20,872 nt of DNA from assembly GCA_002396885.1 (NCBI GenBank), contig DGXY01000071.1, positions 1 through 20,872 of the forward strand. The letters are read 5' to 3'. How positions within the stretch are numbered: the first letter of the stretch is position 1; each line of letters begins with the position of its first letter. The DNA comes from Akkermansiaceae bacterium UBA5020. Lineage in GTDB: Bacteria; Verrucomicrobiota; Verrucomicrobiia; Verrucomicrobiales; DEV007. Under the pieces are notes generated by a model, which was given only the letters and a program-made list of their open reading frames with translations, was not told the origin of the DNA and did not search any database. Positions 1 through 10,300 of the stretch are shown piece after piece. The translations under genes and the position numbers were made by a program.

Positions 1-31
1 TTCGCGAAATTCGTGGTTCGAATTCTTTTCA

Positions 32-131
32 CGCAGATGGACGCGGATGCGCTTCGCTTCCGCAGATGGGCGCGGATGCGGAAGGAATTCAAACGCGAAT
101 GAAAACGAATGGAACGCGAATGGCCGCGAAT
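32..131. repeat. Cluster of short degenerate direct repeats
   Basis: Two 20-bp copies of cgcagatgg(a/g)cgcggatgcg lie at 32-51 and 61-80 and differ at one base. They are followed by a run of shorter related units, acgcgaatg, aaacgaatg, acgcgaatg and ccgcgaat, at about 93-131. Arms cttccgca (57-64) and tgcggaag (77-84) could also pair as a hairpin. No ORF here resembles a protein. The block looks like a decayed intergenic dispersed-repeat element of a kind I associate from memory with Verrucomicrobia genomes. Together with the hairpin at 171-199 it fills the gene-free first 215 bases. Confidence 0.6.
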
Positions 132-170
132 CCTTTGCGGAAGCGGAATCCCCGTTCCCCAACCAAGCAA

Positions 171-199
171 GGAGGGTCAGGTCACCAACCTGACCCTCC
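171..199 (-). terminator. Strong hairpin after the PKS-NRPS gene, probable terminator
   Basis: A perfect 12-bp stem (ggagggtcaggt at 171-182 paired with acctgaccctcc at 188-199) closes a 5-base loop. It begins 16 bases beyond the PKS-NRPS stop codon in the direction of transcription. On the minus strand the stem is followed by a T-rich but interrupted stretch (TTGCTTGGTT), so the U-tract is imperfect. Placement and stability support termination or 3' end protection of the megasynthase mRNA. Confidence 0.72.
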
Positions 200-215
200 C
201 TCATCCGGTGCCGGA

Positions 216-1382
216 TCAGGCTTTGCTCGAGTTCTTCTTGCCGTCGCGGAAGGCGGTGATGGATTCTTCGGGGAGGAAGAATCCGCTCATCTGCAGCTTC
301 GCGGGGACGGCGCCGAATTCGGTGAGGTAGTCGTAGTGGGCACGGGCATCGCCGTTCTCGAGCGGCCCGACCGTGGCGACGACGCCTTCGGCCTTGCCGG
401 TAACGAGGCTGGCGAGGACGCAGCCAGTGATCTCGTGGCGGTCGCGGCTGCCGAGGAAGTTGAGGAAGGCGGTCTGCACCCCTTCATCGAGTCCCTCGAG
501 ATCTTCGGGCAGGTAGATCGTCTCGCCGACGACTCCGGGCAGGCTCAATTCCCCACCGGTGGTGAAGAGGATATCGCCCTGGGTGACGAAGCGTTTCACG
601 GCTTCATCGAGCTTGAAGACAGGCGGGAAGCTGTAATCGACCACGAGCGTTCCCGGCTTCAGCGAGGGAATGCGAAGGACGCCGGGGAGATTCGACGAGG
701 CGACGACAAGCGAGGCCTCGTAAACCTCGGGCGGCAGGGCGCCGCCGTTCTTGACGATGTCGACCTGGCCAAAATAACCGGCGTCGCGGACGCGGTCGCG
801 GAGACGGCTCATCTGGTCGTCGGTCTGATAGGGATCGCAGAGGATGAGGTGCTTCGGATGCTCGAGGACGTCGAGCATGAGGCGCAAGGTGCCAAATCCG
901 ATCGAGCCGAGACCGACGACGGAGACGGTTTCGTCTTCGATCCTGCGTCCGGCCGCGGCGAGGATGCCCTCGACCGACTTCACGATGGTGGCGGAGCGGG
1001 TCGCGTCGCCGGTGGTGATCTCGGGCAGGCCTTCGCTACCTTCCATCCACTTCGCGATCTCACGGGCGTGGTCCGTCGCCGAGGGAATCACACCCGTGAG
1101 CGAGACGGCGGTGGCTCCGGCCTCTCCGGCCATCTTCAGCGCGGCAAGGAGCGGGGCCTTCACCGCAGCCTGGTTCTTGTAGAAGTCGGCTTCGTAGCAC
1201 GGCAGCATGACGACGCCAATGCGGCCCTGCTCGAGTTCATAAACATTGGTAAGGCGCGGTTTCCCGGCGAAGAGACGCTCGGAGATCTCGTCTCGGCTGA
1301 AGCCGGAGAGGTTCGCAAGGACTTCGGGGATGTAGGTGAGCGCGACGGCATCCAGCGGCGGCATCGTCGCAGCGGCCATCTC
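216..1382 (-). other. C-terminal acyl-ACP reductase (AAR)-like release domain
   Basis: After the PCP and an Ala/Pro linker come about 390 residues that do not match a thioesterase (no GxSxG) or the usual extended-SDR reductase (no GATGFLG). The segment RIGVVMLP, a helical stretch, EITTGDATRSA and then VVGLGSIG (3765-3772, GxGxxG) is followed by VVASSNLPG, LVVDYSFPP and TGCVLASLVTGKAEG. The same succession occurs in cyanobacterial long-chain acyl-ACP reductase as I remember it (FLPEML, FTTGNTHTA, VCGATGDIG, WVASMPKG, MIDGGYP, FACFAEAILLEFEG). Cys3931 aligns with the AAR cysteine (Cys294 in Synechococcus) that forms the acyl-enzyme intermediate. Predicted role: NADPH-dependent release of the PCP-bound N-acyl amino acid as an aldehyde. 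The alignment was done by eye from memory. A related shikimate-dehydrogenase-like Rossmann fold is the alternative. Confidence 0.68.
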
Positions 1383-4300
1383 GATGCTGATGTGATCGAG
1401 GTCCTCGGCGCTGACGCCGGCAGGCACGGGTGCCGGTGAGCTTGCCTCCGCCGCCTTCTCCGCGACCGGTTCGCTGCCGAGGTAGGCGGCGAGCTGTTCG
1501 ATGCTCGGATGGGTGAGGAAGGCATCGACCGGGATCTGCTGTCCGAATTCCTCGGAGAGCGCCACGATGAGGCGCAGGGCGAGGAGCGAGTCCCCGCCCA
1601 TCTCGAAGAAGTTGTCCGAAACACCGATCTCAGCCGCTTCGAAGTGCGATTGGAAGACGGCGAGAATCTTCGCCTCGACGGGGTTGCGCGGCGCGACTTT
1701 TTCGCCCTCCTTGGTCGCTCCGAAGGACGGCAGCGGGAGACGCTTGCGGTCGATCTTGCGGTTCGGCGTGAGCGGGAATTCCTCGAGGGCCTTGAAGTAG
1801 GCCGGCACGTAGCTCTGCGGCAGGACGGCGGAGAGCTGCTGGCGGATCGCGGCGGGCTCGAGCGCGGCCCCTTCGGCGAGGTAGTAGCCGACGAGACCTT
1901 CACCCGTGGGAAGGTCTTCGCGTTTCACGACGACGGCCTGACGGATCCCGGGAATGGCGGCCATCTGGGTCTCGATGTCACCGAGCTCCATGCGGACGCC
2001 GCGCAGCTTCACTTGGAAGTCGACGCGACCGAGGCATTCGAGACGGTGGTCGCGGGTCCAGCGAGCGAGGTCGCCGGTGCGGTAGAGGCGACGTTTGCCA
2101 ACGAGGGGCAGCTCCACTTCCCGGAAGGAAGCGGCGGAGAGCTCGGGCTGATTCCGGTAACCGCGGGCGAGGCCATCGCCACCGATCCAGAGTTCGCCGG
2201 TGAAGCCGGACGGCACGGGACGGAGGGATTCGTCGAGCAGGTAGACCTGGGTGTTGGCGATGGGATGACCGATCGTGATGCCGGCTTCGCCTTCGACGAG
2301 ACGCTCGACGGTCGACCAGACCGTGGTCTCGGTGGGGCCATAGAGGTTCCAGACCTCGGCAGCGGAATTGACGAGGGCGTTGGCGAGGCGGCGCGAGATC
2401 GCTTCGCCACCGGAGAAGAGGCGGAGTCCGCCCTGTCCTTCCCAGCCGCTGTCGAGCAGCATCTGCCAGGTCGCGGGCGTGGCCTGCATCACAGTGATGT
2501 CCTCGGTCTCGAGGAGTTTGGCGAGACGGCGTCCGTCCTTCACATCCTCGGCGGAGGCGACGACGACGGTCGCGCCGGAAAGGAGCGGCAGGAACATCTC
2601 GAGGAGGGAGATGTCGAAGGAAAGCGTCGTGACCGCGAGGAGTCGATCCTCGGAGGTGAATCCGGGCTCGGTCTGCATCGAGCGGAGGAAGTTCACGGCG
2701 GCGCGGTGCGGGATCTCGACGCCCTTCGGTTTGCCGGTGGAACCGGAGGTGTAGATGATGTAGGCGAGCGAATCGCTCGAAAGGCCCTTCATTTCGGGCG
2801 ACTTCGAGGTGCCTTCGACTTTGTCGAGATCAATCACACTCCAAGATCCGGCCGGCAGCGTCGCGACAAGCCGACCGGAGGCAACGAGCGCCTTGGGCGC
2901 GGCGTCCTCGAGCATGAGTTCGAGACGCGAGGCCGGGAACTCGGGATCGAGCGGCACGTAGGCGGCGCCGGTCTTGAGCACGCCGAGGAGGGCGGCGATC
3001 ATGCGCGGCGAACGATCGGCGAGCACGCCGACGGTGTCCCCTGCCCCGACCTTGGCCGCCGCGAGATCGCGGGCGACGCCGTTGGCGAGGCGATTGAGTT
3101 CCCCGTAGGTGACCTGGGTGTCGCCGAAGACGACGGCGGTTTCCTCGTCGTTCTCGAGCGCGACGGCTTCGATGAGTTCGTGGAGAAGGCCATCCTTCTC
3201 GTAGGCGGCGAGGGTTTCGTTGAGATCGACGAGGACCTTCTTCTCTTCCTTCGCATCGAGGAGATTGAGGTCGCTGACCTTCGCCCCGGGGACGCGGCAC
3301 ATTTCGCGGAGGACCTGCTCGTAGAGACGTCCGAGTTCCACGATGGTGGCTTCGTCGAAGAGGTCGCGGTTGTAGTGCCAGCAGCCGAAGAGCTGACCTC
3401 CGGCTTCCTCGAGGGTGAGGGTGATCTCGAACTGCGAGTGACGGGTCGAGAGATCGACCGTCTCCATCGAAAGATCCCCGACGTGGAAGGTGTGGCCGCC
3501 TTGGCCGATGAGGAAGACGGCGATGCCCTGTTCATCGATGCCTGGCACCTTCTCCATCGAGAAGCTGACCTGGAAGAGCGGCGAACGACCCGCGTCGCGG
3601 ACGGTGTGAAGGCGGTCGACAAGCCGGGCGAGCGGATACTGCTGATTCTCGAGGGCGCCGTTCACGCTGCGGCTGTTCGCGGCGAGGTAATCGGCGACGG
3701 TGAGATCCTCGGCGAGGGTGCTGCGGAGCGGCACGGGATTGATGAAATACCCGACGCTGTTGCGGAGTTCCTGCTGGGTGCGTCCCGCGAGCGGCACGCC
3801 GATGACGAGGTCCTCCTGCCGGCAATAGCGGTGCATGAGGAGGTTGTAGGCCGAGAGCAGGGTCGTGAAGAGGGTGACGCCGTGCTTCTTCGCGAGTCCG
3901 TCGACATCCTCGGTGAGGCTGGCATCGAACTGGAAGCCGAAGGTGGCTCCGTTGAAGGTCTGGACCGGCGGACGCGGACGATCGGTCGGCAGATCGATCG
4001 CGGAGGGCGCTCCGGCGAGGTGCTCCTTCCAGAATTCGAACATCTTGTCCCCTGCCCCGCTCGCGAGGTGGGCTTGCTCCCACTTCACGAAGTCGGCGTA
4101 GGTCGCGGCAATGGGCTCGACCTTGGGCGTGCGTCCGGCCTTGGCCGAGAAGTAGTATTCGATGAGATCCTGGATCATCACCGAGATCGACCACGCGTCG
4201 GAGACGATGTGGTGCATGCTGAGCAGCGCGACGTGCGCCTGGTCGGCGGTGCGGAAGAGCTCGAGACGGACGACGGGACCGCGCTCGAGGTTGAAGGGAC

Positions 4301-7300
4301 GATCGGCATGCTCGCTGATGAGCGCCTTGAGCTGGACGTCGTCGAGCGCGGTGCAATCGTGCTCGCGGAAGTCGATCGTGCGGCCCTTGTGCACGATCTG
4401 AACGGGCTCGCCGCCGCGGGTGACAAAGGTCGTGTCGATGAGCGGATGCCGCTCGAAGAGAAGGGCGAAGGCCTTCTTCATCGCGACAATGTCGAGGAGC
4501 GGACGGAACTTGCCGGAGAAGACGAGGTTGTAGGCCGACGAGTCGGGCGCGAGGCGGTTGAGGAACCAGAGCGCCTTTTGTCCTTCGCTGAGCGGGAAGA
4601 CTTCGGGCATCTCGCCGGTCGCCTCGAAGGGCACGAGCGAAGAAGCATCGATGCCGGAACCACCACCTTGACCAGCGGCACTGCCACCAGCCTCGATGAG
4701 CTTCTCGAGCACGGGGATGGAAAGGTCGCGGATGTTCGGCCCGTTCAGGACCGAGCCCATGGGCATGGACATGCCGAGTTTCTCCTCGATGCGGTTGACC
4801 AGCTCGATCGCCATGAGCGAGTCGAGACCGAGGTTCGTCAGCGGCGTGTCCTTGTCGAGACGCGAGGCATCGGTGCCGAGAACGGCTCCAACCTGTGCGG
4901 CGATGAGGTCCTCGACCATGCCGAGGCGTTTCTCGGCGGGAGCTTCGAGGATGCGGGCGGCCATGGAGTCGCCACCGCTCGAGTTCGAGCGAGGCACGAC
5001 ATCGAGGAACATGTTCGAGCCCGAGACCGAAGGACTGAAGCGCGCGAGGGCTCCCCAGTCACAACGCGCCGTGCCGAGCTGGACGGCGTCGGTCGGCACA
5101 CCGAGTCCGAAGAGGTAGAGCGTCTCGTCCATGTTGGTCGCACCGAGGCCGACCATTTCGAGATACTGCTGGGTCTTCTCGTTGCGCGCGACGAAGCCGG
5201 CCCCTTCGAGGGCGCCCCAGTTGAAGGTCAAGGCGGGCAGGCCGAGGGCGCGACGATGGTGCGAGAGCTGGTCGAGGAAGACGTTGCCGGCATTGTAGTT
5301 CGACTGCTTCACCGCACCGATCACGGCGGAGAAGGAGGAGAAGGAGATGAAGTGCTCGAGCGGGATGCCGAGGGTGGCCTCGTGGAGGTTCCACGCGCCC
5401 AGCATCTTCGGCAGGAGGACCTTGTCGAAGCGGGCCTCGTCGAGCTCGACGATGAATTCGTCATCGAGGACCATGGCCCCGTGGATCACGCCGATGAGCG
5501 GCGCGCTGCCTTCTTGGATATCAGCGATGATGCGGTCGAGGTCGGCGCGCGAGGTGACGTCGCCACGGGCGTCGATCACTTCGACACCGGTGGCTCGGAG
5601 TTCCTCGATCTTCTCGAGCGATTCGGCGTTCGGACCCGAACGGCTCATCAGGGCGAAATGGCGGGCGCCGTTCCGCGACATCCAGCCGGCGAGTTCGAGG
5701 CCGAAGCCACCCGCCCCACCGGTGATGAGGTAGGTGCCGTCGCCGCGGAAGCGATGGCCCGCCTCGGTGGGCTGGCCGATCGCGATCTCAGGGAGATCAA
5801 AATCGAGCACGTTTTTCCCGATGTGTTTCCCGGCGGCCATGAAGCGGAAGGCCTCGACCACTTCGGTGACGGGGAAGACATGATTCGGCAGCGGCACGTA
5901 GCTGCCGTCGTAGAACTTCGCCTCGAGATCCGAGAACATGCGCGCAATGTAGGCGGGCTTGCTCTGGAGGTGCTGGGCGAGATCGATGACAAAGAAGCTG
6001 ATGTTGTTGCGCAGCGGCTCGAGTCCGATCTTGGAATTGCCGTAGACGTCGACCTTTCCGATCTCCATGTAGCGGCCGAAGGTCTTCAGGACGGAGAAGT
6101 TCTTGGGAATGAAGTCACCGGCGAGGGAGTTGAGGACGGCATCGACCCCCTCCCCGTTCGTGATCTCCATGATGTCGTCGGCGAACTTGAGGGTCCGCGA
6201 GTCGAGGACGTGGTCCACGCCCATGTCCTTGAGGAGCTGGCGTTTCTCCGTGCTCCCGGCGGTCGCGAAAATGGTCAGTCCGAGATGTTTCGCGATCTGG
6301 ATCGCGGCCTGCCCCACCCCGCCGGTGCCGGCGTGGATGAGGATGCTTTCGCCCTTCTCCATCCGGGCGAGTTCATTGATGGCGTAATGCGAGGTGAGGA
6401 ACACGGTCGGCAGGGTCGCCGCCTCGGTGAAGCTCATCGTCGCGGGCTTCCGGAAGACCATGTTCCGGTGCACGGTGACGTGGCTGCGGAAACAGTAGGG
6501 CGCCATGCCGACGACGTCGTCGCCGGGTTTGAGATCCTTCACCGCCGAACCGACCCGGAGAATCGTGCCAGAGAAGTCGTCGCCGAACCATTTGAGATCG
6601 ACAGGCTGGCCCGGGTAGATCCCGAGGGCCTTCATGACGTCGCGGAAGTTGATCCCGCCCGCCTTCACCAGCACCTCGATCTCATCGGCGCCCGGCTCGC
6701 GGCGGCTCGTCTCGTTGAGGGAGAGATTTGTGAGAATGCCGGGCTTTTCGATCTGGAGACGGTAGGGCGTGATCGATCCGTCCTTGGCCACGGCGTTGCG
6801 CTTGCGCGGAGGCAGCTCGTCGGACTTGACGCGGTGGACGCGGCGGACATAACGACCGTTGCCACGGTAGGCGATTTCGTGCTCCTTCCCGACGAGGGAG
6901 ATCTCGTCGACGAGATCTTCGATTTCGTTCGGGTTGTTCGCGGGGTCGAGATCGATCTGGGTCCAGACGAAATCGGGCTGCTCGTTGTTCGCGACGCGGA
7001 GGAGACCGGTGATCGGTGCCGAAGCGAGGCCCGGGAGAGCCTGCCCACGCAGCACCGGCATGGTGCCACGAGTGAGGAAAAAGACGCGGGGACGTTTCGT
7101 CCAATCGCGACCGGAGATGAGGGTGAAGAGCTGCCGGGCACAACGCACCCCGGTGTTCTGGGCCTCGTTCAGGGTCGCGAGATCGATCTGGTCGGCGCGG
7201 GGGTGGTCGAGGGAAAGGGTGTGGATGAGCCCACGGACGACAGTGCCGGAGGCGGCGAGATCATCGAGGGCGGCTTCGATCGCGGGGATCGTGCCATCGA

Positions 7301-10300
7301 CGAGGCGGACCGTGAGCACCTCGCTCGCGAGCGACATGGCGAGGCGTTCGGCCAGGCCGGAGGCATCGCGGGTGATGAGGCAGGTCTCGGCGACAACGGC
7401 TTCCGTCGCGGCGTCGGAGCCCGTTTCGTCGTCCGAAGCCGGGAGCGCGACCGGCTCGGGAGCGCGGGCGACGAGACAGGCCTGCTGGTCTTCGTCCGCT
7501 TTCGGCGAACTGATGAAGCTGGTCACCTCGCGGAAGTCGCGGCTCGTGAGGAATTTCTCCCACTCTGCCCGGGTCAGAAGCGCGGTGCGCTTGCGGAGTT
7601 CCTTGTCGGCGAATCGCCACCATCCCGGGAGAAGACCGAAGACGTTGTCGAGCGCGGCACGACGCCAAGTCACCTCGAGGAACATGAGGATACCGTCCGG
7701 AGCGAGGGCTTTCCGCAGATTGCCCATCGTCACCGCGAGGTCAGTGGTGGCGTGGATCACGTTCGACGCCACGATGAGATCGAAGTGGTGCGGTTCAAAC
7801 CCTTGGGCGACCGGATCCTTTTCGCAGTCGAAGATCTTGTATTCGACAAAGGGAAACTTCTCCTCGAAGCGATCCTGAGCCGCCTGAAGGAAAGTCGGAC
7901 CGTTGTCGGTGAAAAAGTATTCGGTGCGATCCGGCGGGAAGACCGTGAGGATCTGCCCGGTGAGCGATCCCGTGCCGGCCCCGACTTCGAGGACGCGGAT
8001 GGCCCGGCGCTCGGGGAGACTCTTCACCGCCGCCGCAAGGGCGAGGCGGATCTGCTCGTTGATCACGGGGAAGTCGGCGCCTTCCCGGTAGAAACGCTCC
8101 ATCACCCGCGAGGAACCGCCCGGGAAGAGCACCTCGATGGGGTCTTTCTCCCCGCAAAGGACTCCGGCGAGGTTCGGTCCGGCGAGACGCTGCAACTCCG
8201 CCTCCGAGGCGAACTCGGGCATCTGCTTGGCGAGGCGATCGACCCACTTGAGCGCTTCCTCGCGCACCGGGACCTCGATCACTTCCCACTCCTCTTCTCC
8301 GACGGACTTGAGGAAGCCGCCCTCGGTGAGCGCGGTTAGCTGCCCGAAGACGAGCTTGCGGTGATGATCTGCGATCATCAGGCTCCGCATGTGTTCCGAG
8401 ACGGTAACGCGATCGCCGATCTTCGGCTGCCACCCGAGGTCGAGGTAGGCATTGACGATGAACTGGCGGGAAAGCTCCTCCATCGCGGGCAGGAACTTGC
8501 CGTAATGATTGGCGAGACCACGGGCGTCGTAGAGCGCCTGAAGGCCCTCGTTCGCCGCCTTCACGAGTTCGGCGGGTGCGGGAAGCCCGGCCGGGCCAAT
8601 GATCCGGGTGCCCTTCAGTAGGAGCGGCTCCCAGCTCGCTTGGTAAAGGCATTTCTCGAGGTCGTCGGCCTTGCTCTGTTCGACCCGGTCGGCGCGGAAA
8701 CCGTAGATCTCGGCGACGAGGCAGCCTCCGTCATCGTAGACCTTGATGTCGGCGATGATGTACTCGCGGTCGTTGTCCGAGTTGACCTTGGCATGCCCCC
8801 AGAGGCGCAGCGGCGGTTTGTCGGTGTAAAGACGGATGCTGCGAATCGCTGCGGGGAGGTAGAAATAGTCCGTCGCGAGGGCCCCATCGGGAATCACCTG
8901 TCCGCCCTTCACGGTGTGGAAACAGGCGTCGAGCACCGCGGGATGGAAATGATGGTCGGGGATCGTATCCTTCAGCCCCTCGGGCGCGACGATCTCGGCG
9001 AGGGCCTCGCCGTCCTTGCGCCAGACGTTCTGGAGGTGCTGGAAGAGCGGACGGAACTGATAGCCGGCCTCCTCATAATCCTCGTAATACTCCTCGTGAG
9101 TGAAATGGCGCGGCAGACCGGCCTTGATCGCGTTCAGATCGGCCGTAGCATCCGCCGGGACCGGGAGCTTGCGGAGGACGCCCTGGGAGTTGAGATCCCA
9201 ATCCTTGTATTCACCCGTAGAACTAAAGATCTGGAAAATCTTGGTCGCCGGGTCGAAGACCACCTCGACGGTCGGTACTTTTTCCTCGGTGACGAAGAGG
9301 GCCTTCTTCATCTCGAGATCCTCGACCGCGTAGTTTTCACCCGGGAAGAGCTTGCGGGCGATGGCGAGCCCGATCTCGCCGTAGCCGGCGGCTGGAAAAA
9401 CGACGCTGTCCCAGAAACGGTGGTCGTCGAGCCAGGTGAAGTAGCGGGGATCGAGATCGAAACGCCAGGTCGGGCGGGGCGCGGTCTGGGCGAGACCGAG
9501 GAGCGGATGCTCGATCGGGGCGCAGCGGAAGTAGTGGCCCTCGGCCGACTCGAGCCAGAAGCGCTCGTGCTGCCAAGCATAGGTGGGCAGGCGGACGACC
9601 TTGCCGCTGCCTTGGTTGACCGATTTCCAGTCGATCACGTAGCCGTGCAGGTGAAGACGGGCGAGGTTGCCGAGCATTTCCTCGGATTCGTCGCTCTTGC
9701 GCTTGAGGCTGGAGAAATAGAAACCCTTCCGGTTCTGGTCGGAAAGGCACTCCATGATGGGATTCTGGAGCGCGGGGTGCGGACCGACCTCGAGGAAGGA
9801 ATCTTCCCCGGCCCGGATCAGGCTGGCGATCGCCGGGGCAAAGAGCACCGCCTCACGGACATTCTGCCACCAGTATTGGGCATCGAGCCTGGTGCCGTCG
9901 CAGACCCCGCCGGTGACGGTGGAAATGTAGGGAATGCTCGTCGGGAGCGGCTTGATGTCCTTCAGCACGGAGAGGAGTTCTTCCCGGATCGGCTCCATCT
10001 GGTGGGTGTGGAAGGCGTAGTCGATGCGCAGCCAGCGCACGAATTTGCCCTGGGCCTCGAGTCCGGAAACCACTTCCTCGAGCGGCGCGGTGTCACCCGC
10101 GAGAGTGACCATGCCGGGGCTGTTGATCACCGCAACCTGGACCTGGTCTTCCTTCCCGGCGATGGCCTTGCGGGCCTCGGACTGGGAAAGGCCGACCGCG
10201 ACCATGCGGCCCTTGCCTCCGGTCATGTCCTGAAGACGCGAGCGATGGTAGATCACCTTCACCGCGTCTTCGAGCGAATAGGCCCCAGCCACGTAGGCGG

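Noticed and set aside
216..1400. Thioesterase, Dieckmann-cyclase or standard SDR-type terminal reductase as the release domain
   Set aside because: No GxSxG serine hydrolase motif and no N-terminal GATGFLG with YxxxK pattern is present; the Rossmann loop comes mid-domain with an AAR-like context instead.
1509..8339. A 2276-codon open frame on the plus strand, antisense to the PKS-NRPS
   Set aside because: It exists because the high-GC sense gene rarely uses codons that would give stops on the other strand. Its translation is rich in Asp, Glu, Gly and Arg with no recognisable domain, while the minus strand encodes clear catalytic motifs throughout.
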